NCBI GenBank assembly: GCA_044224905.1
Contig: JBGAJN010000002.1
Coordinates: forward strand, 186,001-250,000
Reading direction: 5' to 3'
DNA: 64,000 nt
Source of the DNA: JBGAJN01 sp044224905
GTDB taxonomy: Bacteria > Verrucomicrobiota > Verrucomicrobiia > Limisphaerales > JBGAJN01
The position numbers and the translations under genes are program-made. Every line of letters starts with the position of its first letter. The first letter of the stretch is position 1. Under the pieces are notes generated by a model. The model was not told the origin of the DNA. It ran no database searches and was given only the letters and a program-made list of their open reading frames with translations. This document shows positions 52,155 through 61,074 of the stretch, piece by piece.

Positions 52155-52684
52155 CGTTCTTTCGTGGTCAGTGACAGACCGCTCACCAATAGTCCCAGCG
52201 ACATCTGGTTGCCGGTGTTGTCGCGTGAACTAATCTCCACCGCATCGACCTTGATTGCGAGGGGATCCTTTTCAATGTTGTAGAGGAAGCGCGTCAACGT
52301 CGAGAGACTTCCAAAGGCGTCCACGCGGCATTCCATAGTAACATAGTCTTCAGACGAATGCTTCCACTGGGGCTTGATCGAGCTGATGCTGATTCGACTG
52401 TCCTGCGACCAGCGGTCAAACGCCTTGAGCATCTGGTTTTCCGCGACGGAGACATCATTCGACAAGGTGTTCGATTTCATTTCCTGCCAGCGCCGTTCCA
52501 CGAAACTTTCGCGTTCGCGTACTTGTTTGCCGTGCTCCACGTTTTTCCTGAGGTCGACGATCGCCGCTGAGCGTTCCTTCCAACTCGCGATCAGCGGTGA
52601 CATGACGAACTTGTCCCCAGCCAACAATACGACGGCCGTGATGGAAATGATGATCAACAGTTGCTCGCGATTCTTGACGTTCAT
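52151..52684 (-). CDS. GspM/PilO-like inner-membrane protein
   Basis: 177 residues. One N-terminal membrane helix (about 8-28, QLLIIISITAVVLLAGDKF), a coiled-coil-like region (about 32-75) and a small ferredoxin-like C-terminal domain (YVTMECRVDAFGSLSTLTRFLYNIE). This is the architecture of GspM and PilO, which join GspL/PilN at the inner-membrane platform. It overlaps the PilM/GspL-like and GspC-like genes by 4 bases each. Confidence 0.8.
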   Translation of the reverse strand: MNVKNREQLLIIISITAVVLLAGDKFVMSPLIASWKERSAAIVDLRKNVEHGKQVRERESFVERRWQEMKSNTLSNDVSVAENQMLKAFDRWSQDSRISISSIKPQWKHSSEDYVTMECRVDAFGSLSTLTRFLYNIEKDPLAIKVDAVEISSRDNTGNQMSLGLLVSGLSLTTKER

Positions 52685-54114
52685 TGCTGACCTCCCTCGT
52701 TCCAGTGGAAATTGAATGTGAACTGCATCGGCGATTTGCCGCGGATCTGGTCGACCTTCACGTCACCGATCTCGCGCATCGCACGCAACCGATCCAGCGT
52801 CTTGAGTAACGCCGCATTGTCGCGGGTGGTGCCTGAGCAGATGATGGTGGACTTCTCGCGGATTTCGACCGACTTGGCCGTGACCGAACCGTCTTCCGGG
52901 AACGCTTCGGTCAGGCGTCGCATGATGCTGAGATTGCGGAGCGATTCGTCGAACCACGGGCGGAAACGCTTGATCTGCTGCTGCATGTCCTCGATTTCCG
53001 CGACCTTCGGCGACATCTCCTTCCACTCGGAGCGCAATTGCGACAGCTGCCACTGTTGCCAGCCGAAGAGAATTGCCAGGACAAAAACAAGCGCTCCCAG
53101 CGCCACACCGGCGTAGACAAGTTTCTTCGAGGAATATTTCGAGGTGAGCTGCTGCCACGCGCTGATTTTGGGCGGAAGAAATTCAAAACCCGTCGCGCGT
53201 CGTGCGAGTTCTCGGGCCGCGAGGCACAGCGCCGGGGAGACGCCCGCTTCGGCCGGAATCTTGACGCCGAGATCCGCGCCTTCGGCCGTCGTGACGCGTT
53301 CGATGCGCAGGCCCATGGGTTCCACGCGCGCCTTCATTTCGTCGGCGAGTTGTTGCGCCGATTCACCGGAGCCGAAAATTCGCAAGCGATGCAGCCCGGT
53401 GCGAATCGCCGCCGGCAACTGGCCGAGCGTGATGCGGGTTTCGCGCGCCACGAGTGCGGTCTGCAAACGCTTCTCACCGCCTTCGGAATCAAACGCACCC
53501 TGCAGCGCGCGCAACGAGGCCACGCCACCACCGCTGGCCACGATCATGCCCACGCCGCTGTCGCCAACCGTGAGTGTGAGGACGCCCGCCGCGTTTTCCG
53601 GCACGGGAATTTGCTGTGCTGCGATGCCGATCGAAAAGGAAACGGGGATCAGTTTCGCCGCGCGCAGGCATTGTTCGAGTCGCGTGACGTGCTCGCGCGG
53701 AACGGCGACTTGGGTCGCGAACGTTTCGCCGTCCGGCGTGCGGAAACGTGAGGTGCAAATCATCAACGCATCGGGTGAGTGCGGAAAGCCGCGCTCGGCT
53801 TCGAGCTGCAACAGACTCGCGATGTCTTCTTCGGGAAGTTCGGGCAGTTTGATCTGCTGGGTGAGAACCCAGTTCAACGGCACGCCCACGATGCAGCGGC
53901 GTTCCCGGATGCCGGCGGCATCAAGGTGATTGCGAATCTCCTGGCCGACGAGTTCCGCTTCATTCGCGAGCGGATCGAGCGACAGTGTGACGGCGAAGGT
54001 CTTTTGCACTTCGGCCGATCCGTTCGTGCGGCGCAACAGCGCGCCCTCGAGACGGCTGCCGTCGAGCGACAGGCCGAGCAGTGTGTTGGCGCGTTGAGGT
54101 TTGGTGGAATTCAT
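52681..54114 (-). CDS. PilM/GspL-like platform protein with PilN-type membrane helix
   Basis: 477 residues. An actin-like cytoplasmic domain spans about 10-310 (GLSLDGSRLEGALLRR, VGVPLNWVLTQQIKLPEL and MIVASGGGVASL-like strands). A membrane helix lies at about 333-355, followed by a periplasmic coiled-coil and ferredoxin-like domain (about 360-477). This is PilM fused to PilN, the arrangement seen in GspL. The ATP-binding residues are not clear, as is normal for GspL. It overlaps gspK by one base (TAATG) and gspM by 4. Confidence 0.82.
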   Translation of the reverse strand: MNSTKPQRANTLLGLSLDGSRLEGALLRRTNGSAEVQKTFAVTLSLDPLANEAELVGQEIRNHLDAAGIRERRCIVGVPLNWVLTQQIKLPELPEEDIASLLQLEAERGFPHSPDALMICTSRFRTPDGETFATQVAVPREHVTRLEQCLRAAKLIPVSFSIGIAAQQIPVPENAAGVLTLTVGDSGVGMIVASGGGVASLRALQGAFDSEGGEKRLQTALVARETRITLGQLPAAIRTGLHRLRIFGSGESAQQLADEMKARVEPMGLRIERVTTAEGADLGVKIPAEAGVSPALCLAARELARRATGFEFLPPKISAWQQLTSKYSSKKLVYAGVALGALVFVLAILFGWQQWQLSQLRSEWKEMSPKVAEIEDMQQQIKRFRPWFDESLRNLSIMRRLTEAFPEDGSVTAKSVEIREKSTIICSGTTRDNAALLKTLDRLRAMREIGDVKVDQIRGKSPMQFTFNFHWNEGGQQ

Positions 54115-55565
54115 TATCGTGTTTGGTTCGCGGTCAGCAAATCCTGGCGGGCGGTTTTTCCGAGCGCCCAGCCGAGGTTCGTCAGGTCGCGGCGATTCAA
54201 AATTTTCGTAGAGCCATCGGTCGTGATTTCAGTGGTGTCGAAAATGTAGCGCACGCGCTTGTAGCCGCGGCCGAGATGCCCGACGGCGGCAATGTCGGCG
54301 GTGAATTGATAGCTTTCGGAAGTGATATAAGGCCCGGCCTGCAGCGCTGCCGCTGCGCCGATCGTTTCAACGATCCATGCTACCGACGTGAGCTTGTCGG
54401 GATTCTGCTGGCGATAGGCAACGAGCGCTGAGGCGTTGGTCGTGCCGATGCCCGGAATGCAACTGAGCACGGCTTCGCTTGCCGTGTTCACGTTGATCAG
54501 GCCGTCGATGAAAGCCAAGTTGGTGGTCGTAATGTCGTTCGCAATGAGTGCGAATTCGTCCACCGTCATGGCGGCGCGTGACGCGCCGGCGATGTAAAAC
54601 GCCAGCGTGCTGTTGTAGCTGGTCCCGGCGGCTGCCGCAGCGGTTGCGCCACGGGTTGCCGTGGCCCGGCTGGTTCCGCGCGAAGCGGCGCCGGCGGTGG
54701 TGGAGGTGAGGATGCCCGCGAGTTGCTGGACACGTTGCGCTTCGAACCCGCGCTCTTGCAGCAGTTGCGTGAAGGCTGCCGAGGATTGCGCTCCTTTGGT
54801 GACGTCGATTCGGGTGGCGCCGTTGGTGCGCGTGTTGGGCTGGCGGCTGTAAACGGTGACGTATTCAAGAATCCCCGGATCAAGGCGGCCGTCGCTGTTG
54901 TCTTCGGGCGTCGAGGTGCTGCCGTCGTTCTCGTTTGAATCCAAAATGCCGTTCAGGTTCGTGTCTTCGCCGTAGAGAATGTCCAGCGTTGCGCCGGAAA
55001 CGAGACGAAGTTCGTCCGTCGATTCGAACGGGGCGTTCTTGCAATGATACGGCGGATTCAGCCGTAGATACGTGTCGTCCTCTGCACCGCCTTCGGTGAC
55101 GTCGCTATTGGAGTCGCGCCAGTCGATGATCGCGGCGGCGAGTTCGGGCGTCATGCGGGGCAGGGCGGTGAGCATGTCGAGGGTGGCCGTGTTCAGATTC
55201 AATTTGGACGCCTCGTCCACGAGACCGAACTGCGCTTGATCGGGCAGCGCTTGCGCTTCCACGCTACGACCGATCAGCCAGTACGTCGCGTTGCCCACTT
55301 GCACGGCTTCGCGTTGGTAAGTTTGCACGTCGGGAACCGCGCCATTGGTCGCTTCAGTGGCGAGGATGTAGCTCACGTAACGGGCTGCGCCGGTGATCGC
55401 CTGATCCGCCTCGGCGCTCGCGTTGCGATTATCCGAAGCGCGATGTTCCAGCTGCATCGAGTGGCCGAAATAGAGCGCGATTGTTACGAGGCCGAACGCA
55501 ATCCACAGCACGATCACGAGCACGGAGGCGTTCGACTTCGCGCGTTGGGGTGGGAACAAATTCAT
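54114..55565 (-). CDS. gspK: GspK-like minor pseudopilin
   Basis: 483 residues from the ATG at 55565; a longer in-frame start overlaps gspJ and is rejected. An N-terminal hydrophobic helix (ASVLVIVLWIAFGLVTIAL, about 13-31) lacks the strict G/F-T prepilin motif but is GspK-like. LNLNTATLDMLTALPRM is the helix-hairpin-helix-like GspK motif. Near 200-230 an acidic insertion (DTNLNGILDSNEND, then DNSDGRLDPG) looks like a calcium-binding loop. It overlaps gspJ by 4 bases. It would cap the pseudopilus tip. Confidence 0.85.
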   Translation of the reverse strand: MNLFPPQRAKSNASVLVIVLWIAFGLVTIALYFGHSMQLEHRASDNRNASAEADQAITGAARYVSYILATEATNGAVPDVQTYQREAVQVGNATYWLIGRSVEAQALPDQAQFGLVDEASKLNLNTATLDMLTALPRMTPELAAAIIDWRDSNSDVTEGGAEDDTYLRLNPPYHCKNAPFESTDELRLVSGATLDILYGEDTNLNGILDSNENDGSTSTPEDNSDGRLDPGILEYVTVYSRQPNTRTNGATRIDVTKGAQSSAAFTQLLQERGFEAQRVQQLAGILTSTTAGAASRGTSRATATRGATAAAAAGTSYNSTLAFYIAGASRAAMTVDEFALIANDITTTNLAFIDGLINVNTASEAVLSCIPGIGTTNASALVAYRQQNPDKLTSVAWIVETIGAAAALQAGPYITSESYQFTADIAAVGHLGRGYKRVRYIFDTTEITTDGSTKILNRRDLTNLGWALGKTARQDLLTANQTR

Positions 55566-56263
55566 TCGCCACCTCCGGTTGCCGCCACGGCCTTCTTCGT
55601 TTGGTTCGTGCGGATTTGCACGACCACGGGAACAACGAACTCCATCGGTGTCTCTACCGGTTGCCCGGCGTCGAGCGAGGCGAGTTCGATCTGCACTTTG
55701 ATCGCGGTGGGAAGATTTGTCGTCACGGAGGAATCCCACGTCTCGGTCCACGCGGTGCCATCGTAAAATGAAAACGCCAGGTTGCGCACACCGCTCATCA
55801 ACCACTGCGTCACGGGAACTTCTTCGGCGGGCGCGAGCAGGTTGCGCGTGACGGCGCGCATCAAATCCTTGGAGCCGGGCTGATTCGTCGAATCGGTGAG
55901 GTAATACGCGACTTTCTGCACTTCTCCCCACGGTGACGTGTCGTCGATGTTTCCCGTGTTGACGAAGAAGGGCGTGGCGTTCTGTGCCTGCATCGCGCCG
56001 GAAGCGGCGGTGGTCAAATTGCTCGCAAGCATTCCGCCGGGAGCCACAAGGCCGGCGAGATCGCGTTGCATGATCGCCGTCGCATGTTGGATCGGGAGTT
56101 TTTCTTCGAGATGCGCCGCGGTGCGATTCCGCAAACGCAGCGCGCTGTAAAACACGGTCGACATCGCCGCCAGCACGATCGCAAAAATCACCACGGCCAG
56201 GAGCACCTCGATCAAGGTGAACCCGCGTGCGCGATTGGCGTTGGTGTGGCGAGGTGTCATCAT
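55562..56263 (-). CDS. gspJ: GspJ-like minor pseudopilin
   Basis: 233 residues. The prepilin cleavage motif is RGFTLIEVLLAVVIFAIVL near 13-32, with Glu at +5 after the predicted cut. The rest is a GspJ-type globular domain (IMQRDLAGL, VAYYLTDSTN and QWLMSGVRNLAFSFYDG). It overlaps gspI and gspK by 4 bases each. It would form part of the pseudopilus tip complex with GspI and GspK. Confidence 0.85.
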   Translation of the reverse strand: MMTPRHTNANRARGFTLIEVLLAVVIFAIVLAAMSTVFYSALRLRNRTAAHLEEKLPIQHATAIMQRDLAGLVAPGGMLASNLTTAASGAMQAQNATPFFVNTGNIDDTSPWGEVQKVAYYLTDSTNQPGSKDLMRAVTRNLLAPAEEVPVTQWLMSGVRNLAFSFYDGTAWTETWDSSVTTNLPTAIKVQIELASLDAGQPVETPMEFVVPVVVQIRTNQTKKAVAATGGGE

Positions 56264-56664
56264 TGCAACGACGAATCTCCCAGTGTGCTGAGGTTCACGT
56301 CATACTCTTTGCCCTGCACCGCGAAGACGACTTGAACGGTGACCAGTCGCAGCGGGTCTTCGGTCCAGTTATCTGTGCGGGCCTGCCAGCGATATTCCAC
56401 GCCGCTTTCCTGAGCGGTGCCGCTGGGCGGAGCGTCCTTCCACTGTCCGGTCACCATGATTTCGTTGAGTGTTCGTTCGGCGATGCGCATCGCCGTGTTT
56501 TTGCGTTCACCCAATGAGCCCACCTGACTCGCGAGACGCAGTCCGTTCACCGCCACCGGAATGACGATGGCCATGAACGTCAACGCCGCAAGCACCTCGG
56601 CCAGCGTGAAGCCGGCCCTGCGCTTAGCGGCGGACGAAGCTGTTGGCGTTGGTTTGAATTTCAT
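56260..56664 (-). CDS. gspI: GspI-like minor pseudopilin
   Basis: 134 residues. The prepilin motif is AGFTLAEVLAALTFMAIVI (about 17-35). A short GspI-type domain follows (ERTLNEIMVTGQWKD, YRWQARTDNW). The start at 56664 is the only ATG before the motif, so the gene overlaps gspH by 41 bases in another frame, the largest overlap of the operon. Confidence 0.85.
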   Translation of the reverse strand: MKFKPTPTASSAAKRRAGFTLAEVLAALTFMAIVIPVAVNGLRLASQVGSLGERKNTAMRIAERTLNEIMVTGQWKDAPPSGTAQESGVEYRWQARTDNWTEDPLRLVTVQVVFAVQGKEYDVNLSTLGDSSLQ

Positions 56665-57199
56665 AGTTCAGCCGATTGCGGCTTTGGGCGATGGCGACGA
56701 GGTCAATCTCACCCTGACGCAGAATCACGCTTTCCGGGCTGGTGTCGCTGAGGAACCCATCGGGCAAAAAGCGAATCGACGTCACGCCGGCTTGCGCTTG
56801 CGCAACTCCCGGAACTCCATTGACGGACGGAGCCGCGGTGACTTCGATCTTGAGATCTTTGCTCATCTCGAATTGCACCGCATGCGTGTCGTTGTCCAGG
56901 TAGTTCGCTTCCGTCTGCAGTCCGTAGGTTCCTTCCTGCGTATCGATCCACAGGGACATCGGCACGCCCTCGGAGACCGCGCGGCTTTGCGCGTAACGCG
57001 TGAGAGAAAGAAACCGGCGCGCTTCTGAGTCGAGCACGCGTCCATGGAAAAAGTGTGCGAGCGTCGGTGCGGCGATGGCGATGACGGTCAACAGCATCGC
57101 CATCACGAGAATCAATTCGATGAGCGTGAACGCGCGAACGCGCGAAGCACGGCTTGAAGGCCGTGTCGCCGTTCGATTCAGATTGCGCGTTCCGTTCAT
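56624..57199 (-). CDS. gspH: GspH-like minor pseudopilin
   Basis: 191 residues. The prepilin motif RAFTLIELILVMAMLLTVI (about 22-40) has Ala instead of Gly at the -1 position, which prepilin peptidases also accept. The following domain has SEARRFLSLTRYAQSRAVSEG and IRFLPDGFLSD, typical of GspH. It lies 28 bases after gspG. Confidence 0.85.
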   Translation of the reverse strand: MNGTRNLNRTATRPSSRASRVRAFTLIELILVMAMLLTVIAIAAPTLAHFFHGRVLDSEARRFLSLTRYAQSRAVSEGVPMSLWIDTQEGTYGLQTEANYLDNDTHAVQFEMSKDLKIEVTAAPSVNGVPGVAQAQAGVTSIRFLPDGFLSDTSPESVILRQGEIDLVAIAQSRNRLNYEIQTNANSFVRR

Positions 57200-57227
57200 T
57201 CAATCGTTTTGCGTGGCGATGAGTTGC

Positions 57228-57698
57228 TCAGCGTTGCTTGTTCCAGTTCGAGATGTCGTCTTCCGTGTTGGCGCGACCGTCCGGTCCCATGGACATCAAG
57301 TCGTACGACGTGGGATTATGTTTGCCCGGGCATTCGTAAACGTAGGCGTTGCCCCAAGGATCGAGCGGGATTTCGCTCTTGAGATACGGGCCTTTCCAGG
57401 ACTGCGCGTCGCGCGGAGCACTCACGAGATCGTTGAGGCCGCTTTTGCCCTTCGGATAAAAGCCGTTGTCGACTTCGAAGGCGTCGAGCGCGGTGCCGAA
57501 GGTGGAGATTTGCGAGGATGCCGCGGTGACGCGGGCCTGTTCAGTGCGTCCGGAAAACTTCGGCACGACTATGGCCGCGAGAATTCCGAGAATGACGAGC
57601 ACGAGCAGCAGTTCGATCAACGTAAAGCCGGAGCGGTTCCGGCGAATGCGTTGTTGGAGGCGTGAGTTCATTGTCGTTACGGAGTGTTTGGTTTTCAT
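57228..57698 (-). CDS. gspG: Major pseudopilin GspG
   Basis: 156 residues from the ATG at 57698, which overlaps the gspF stop by 4 bases; a second ATG at 57671 is possible. The prepilin motif is SGFTLIELLLVLVILGIL. The GspG fold shows ALDAFEVDNGFYP, the DPWGNAYVYECPG block and the calcium-binding tail GPDGRANTEDDISNW. It is expected to be the most abundant pseudopilin and needs a prepilin peptidase that is not in this window. Confidence 0.93.
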   Translation of the reverse strand: MKTKHSVTTMNSRLQQRIRRNRSGFTLIELLLVLVILGILAAIVVPKFSGRTEQARVTAASSQISTFGTALDAFEVDNGFYPKGKSGLNDLVSAPRDAQSWKGPYLKSEIPLDPWGNAYVYECPGKHNPTSYDLMSMGPDGRANTEDDISNWNKQR

Positions 57699-59068
57699 TT
57701 GATGTAATCCTGCAGGGTAAAAATCGGGATGACCATCCCGATGAAAATCGTGCCGATGAATCCAGCGATGAAAAACAGCATCAACGGCTCGGCCATCGCG
57801 ACGGCGGACTTGAGTTGCCGGTCGAGATCGTTCTCGGTGACGTTGGCAATGCGGACGAGTTCGCTGTCGAGTTTGCCGCTTTCCTCGGCCACAGAAATCA
57901 TTTCCAGCGTCGCGCCGGCGAACAGCACGCGGCATTCGCCCAAGCTCGGCCCGAGCGCCTTGCCTTCTTTCACACGGTCGATGGAATTGGAGACGGCGTC
58001 GACGAGGATTTGATTGCCGATGGAACGGCGCGCAACGTTGAGGCCGTTGATCAAAGGCACGCCGGCCCCGAGCAGCGTTCCGAGCATCCGGCAAAAGCGC
58101 GACATGGCGAATTGCGCCACGAGCGGTCCGACGACCGGCGCTTGCAAAAGCAGGCCTTCCCAGGTGCGGCGGCCTTTTTCGGAAACGATCCACGTGCGGA
58201 TCATGTAAATCACAATAAAGATGCCGATCGCGAGAAACGGTCCGTAGTGACGGAGGATTTCGCTGGTGGCGACGATGATTCGCGTGAGCAGCGGCAGCTT
58301 TGCGCCGAAGCCGGTGAAGATCATCTGAAAGCGCGGGATGAAGAACACGAGAAGGAAAATCAACACGCCGAGCGCGAGTGTCAGCAGGATCACTGGATAA
58401 AGCATCGCGGTCATCACCTTCGAGCGCATTTCCTTTTCGCGCGCCTGAAAGTCCGCGATCTGGCTTAGCACCACGTCGAGGAAGCCGCCGGTTTCGCCTG
58501 CTTCCACCATCGCGACGTAAACGCGCGGAAATGTCTCCGGAGATTTGGCCATCGCGTCCGAAAGAGTCATGCCGTCGATGACGAGATCGTGAACTTCCTT
58601 CCACTTGGTTTGCGCGGCGGGCGAGGCCGCTTCTTTCGTGAGGATCACGAGCGCCCGGCTCAGAGGCACGCCTGCGGCAAGCAGGCTCGACAGGAGGCGC
58701 GTGAAATTTTCCAGCATCCGCGCCGTGATCTTGTTCGAGCTGCCGAAGGAAAGTTTAAGCGGCTCCTTCGCGGGTGCAGCAGAAGATGCGGACGATGAAG
58801 TGGATTTCGAATCCTTCGCCTTCGTGGTCGTGTCTTTGGGTGCCGCGGCTTTCGGTGCGGGCTTCGGTGCCGGCTTGGCTGAAGCTGGTGCAGAGGATTT
58901 GGCGGAACCGTTCTTCGCCGTGCTCCCGCCATTACGTTCGGCAAGGCTGATCGGGCGGAGGCCTTGGCCGGTGATCTGGCGCAAAGCTTCCTGCCGGCCA
59001 CCCGCTTCAAGCTGGCCTTCGGCTACCGAACCGTCAGCTTGGAGCGCGCGATATTGAAATGAAGGCAT
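57695..59068 (-). CDS. gspF: Inner-membrane platform protein GspF
   Basis: 457 residues. An N-terminal ~45-residue domain (MPSFQYRALQADGSVAEG) is followed by an Ala/Lys/Ser/Pro-rich linker (about 48-105), longer than usual. Two T2SSF domains lie at about 115-235 and 320-445 (FTRLLSSLLAAGVPLSRAL and FCRMLGTLLGAGVPLINGL), with three membrane helices. It lies 15 bases after a small gene that copies its N-terminus. GspF links the ATPase GspE to the platform. Confidence 0.94.
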   Translation of the reverse strand: MPSFQYRALQADGSVAEGQLEAGGRQEALRQITGQGLRPISLAERNGGSTAKNGSAKSSAPASAKPAPKPAPKAAAPKDTTTKAKDSKSTSSSASSAAPAKEPLKLSFGSSNKITARMLENFTRLLSSLLAAGVPLSRALVILTKEAASPAAQTKWKEVHDLVIDGMTLSDAMAKSPETFPRVYVAMVEAGETGGFLDVVLSQIADFQAREKEMRSKVMTAMLYPVILLTLALGVLIFLLVFFIPRFQMIFTGFGAKLPLLTRIIVATSEILRHYGPFLAIGIFIVIYMIRTWIVSEKGRRTWEGLLLQAPVVGPLVAQFAMSRFCRMLGTLLGAGVPLINGLNVARRSIGNQILVDAVSNSIDRVKEGKALGPSLGECRVLFAGATLEMISVAEESGKLDSELVRIANVTENDLDRQLKSAVAMAEPLMLFFIAGFIGTIFIGMVIPIFTLQDYIK

Positions 59069-59083
59069 GTCGGATGAACTGCT

Positions 59084-59281
59084 TTACGAGGCGCAGTCTC
59101 GATCGCCATTGGTGGCGGCTGACGGCGAGGCGGTTTCAGCGTGCGGGCGTGCCGAGAGGTTGATCAGCCGCAGGCCGTGGCATTCCATCTGGCGGTAGGC
59201 TTCCTGTTGCACTTCGACCTGCAGGTCGCCTTCAACGACGGTGCCGTCGGTTTGCAATGCACGATAGTGAAACGTGGTCAT
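59084..59281 (-). CDS. Stand-alone copy of the GspF N-terminal domain
   Basis: 65 residues. Residues 1-45 align with the first 45 of GspF without gaps, with 24 identical positions by my count (both share YRALQ, DG, EG and GLR). It then ends with a short Ala/Ser/Asn-rich tail instead of the T2SSF domains. It sits between gspE (22-base gap) and gspF (15-base gap) on the same strand, with its own ATG. The GspF N-terminal domain contacts the ATPase in homologues, so a regulatory or competitor role is possible but unproven. Confidence 0.8.
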   Translation of the reverse strand: MTTFHYRALQTDGTVVEGDLQVEVQQEAYRQMECHGLRLINLSARPHAETASPSAATNGDRDCAS

Positions 59282-59303
59282 AGGGTTCAGGTTGTTGATG
59301 GGT

Positions 59304-61040
59304 TCAAATTTCCGCCGTGGTGGTTTTCTTCGCCGCTTCGTCCGTTCGCGGCGCGACTTCTTTCGCCGTGGTGACGCTGAGAACTTCCTCGGCGGTGGTG
59401 ATGCCCATGCGCACGAGGCGCCAGCCGTCTTCGGCGAGCATCCGCATGCCAGCGCGGCGCGCGGCGTCGCGAATCAAATCGGTCGAGGAATTCTTCAGGA
59501 TCAACTGACGAATCTCGTCGTCGCTGTCCATCCATTCGAAAATCGCGTGACGACCGTGGAAGCCGGTGTTGCGGCATTCGCGGCAACCGACGGACTTGTA
59601 GATCGTGGTGCTCGCCGGAATACCGAGACGCACTTTGAGCGCTTGCGCGGTTGGCGCGTCGTCGGGTTGCTTGCAGTGTTTGCAAAGCACGCGCACGAGA
59701 CGTTGCGCAAGCACGGATTCCAGCGACGAGGCGACGAGATACGGTTCGACGCCCATATCGACGAGACGGGTGAGCGCGCCGGCGGCGTCGTTGGTGTGAA
59801 GCGTGGAGAAAACCAAGTGACCCGTGAGCGAAGCCTGTACGGCGATCTGCGCGGTTTCCTGGTCGCGAATTTCGCCGATCAGAATCACGTCCGGATCGTG
59901 ACGTAGAATGGAACGTAGCCCGCGCGCGAAGGACAGGCCGGACTTTTCGTTCACCTGGATCTGGTTAACGCCTTTGAGCTGATATTCGACCGGGTCTTCG
60001 ATCGTGATGATCTTGCGGACCGAGTCGTTGATTTCGTTGAGCGCGGTGTAGAGCGTGGACGTTTTTCCGGAACCGGTCGGGCCGGTGACGAGGATAATGC
60101 CGTGCGGCATTTCGAGCACGCGGCGGAAGCAGTCTAATTCGCGCTTGTCCATGCCGATATCGGCGAGGCCGCGCAGCTTGGAGTTCTGTCGCAGCAAACG
60201 CATCACGACCGCTTCACCGTGCAACATCGGGATGATGGATACACGGATGTCCACCTCGGCGTCTTCGATGCGCACTTTGATGCGACCGTCCTGCGGGAGG
60301 CGTTTCTCCGCGATGTTCAGGTGGCTCAGAATCTTCACGCGCGAAACGATCGCAGGCTGGAAGCGCTTCAACGTCGCGGGCACGGGAACGTCCTGCAACA
60401 CGCCGTCGATGCGGTAGCGGATGCGAAATTCGTCCTCGAACGGCTCGAGGTGAATATCCGACGCGCGCAATTCGATCGCGTCTTTCAAGACTTGGTTGAC
60501 GAAGCGGATGATCGACGCGTCCTCGGCGGCATCGTCGAGATCCGTGTTGTCTTCGTTATCGTCGACGACTTGGAATGACGCCTCTTCACCGAGCGTGTCG
60601 ATCGTGTCGGCGCCCACGCCGAGACGCTTTTTCATCTCGCGCTGGATCGCCTCGGCGGGAGCGAGCACGGGCTTGAGCTTCAGGCCAGTGAGGGACTTCA
60701 GCGCGTCGAGTCCTTGCGTGGCGAAGAGCCGGCTGGTGGCAATTTCCACCGTGCCGTTCACCCGGCGGAGCGGAAGGAGTTCATCCTTCAACAGCAACCG
60801 CGCGGGGAACAGCGAGAGAACTTGTTTGTCGGGCTCGATATCGTCGAGCGACGTGTACGCCACATCATATTCTTTCGCGAGCCAGCGCAGCACGGCGTCT
60901 TCGGTCAACTCCGTGCCTTTGCCGAGCCGGCTCTGTTCGTCGGCGAGAAGCCGGGCATCACTGGCGGAAAGTTGCTTGGCGGCAATCATGCGCACCAGCA
61001 ACTCCGGCAAAGCTGATTCGTTGGCAGCGGTTGAACTCAT
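59304..61040 (-). CDS. gspE: Secretion ATPase GspE
   Basis: 578 residues. An N1/N2-type N-terminal region (about 1-150) is followed by the ATPase core, with Walker A GPTGSGKTS (320-328), the Asp box ITIEDPVEYQL, Walker B DPDVILIGEIRDQETA and the His box GHLVFSTLHTNDA. A zinc-binding four-Cys group lies in CKHC and CREC (near 445-480). It drives pseudopilus assembly from the cytoplasmic face. It ends 22 bases before the small GspF-like gene. Confidence 0.96.
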   Translation of the reverse strand: MSSTAANESALPELLVRMIAAKQLSASDARLLADEQSRLGKGTELTEDAVLRWLAKEYDVAYTSLDDIEPDKQVLSLFPARLLLKDELLPLRRVNGTVEIATSRLFATQGLDALKSLTGLKLKPVLAPAEAIQREMKKRLGVGADTIDTLGEEASFQVVDDNEDNTDLDDAAEDASIIRFVNQVLKDAIELRASDIHLEPFEDEFRIRYRIDGVLQDVPVPATLKRFQPAIVSRVKILSHLNIAEKRLPQDGRIKVRIEDAEVDIRVSIIPMLHGEAVVMRLLRQNSKLRGLADIGMDKRELDCFRRVLEMPHGIILVTGPTGSGKTSTLYTALNEINDSVRKIITIEDPVEYQLKGVNQIQVNEKSGLSFARGLRSILRHDPDVILIGEIRDQETAQIAVQASLTGHLVFSTLHTNDAAGALTRLVDMGVEPYLVASSLESVLAQRLVRVLCKHCKQPDDAPTAQALKVRLGIPASTTIYKSVGCRECRNTGFHGRHAIFEWMDSDDEIRQLILKNSSTDLIRDAARRAGMRMLAEDGWRLVRMGITTAEEVLSVTTAKEVAPRTDEAAKKTTTAEI

Positions 61041-61074
61041 GAATGATGTGGCGATCGGTTCGTAGGTGTAATGC

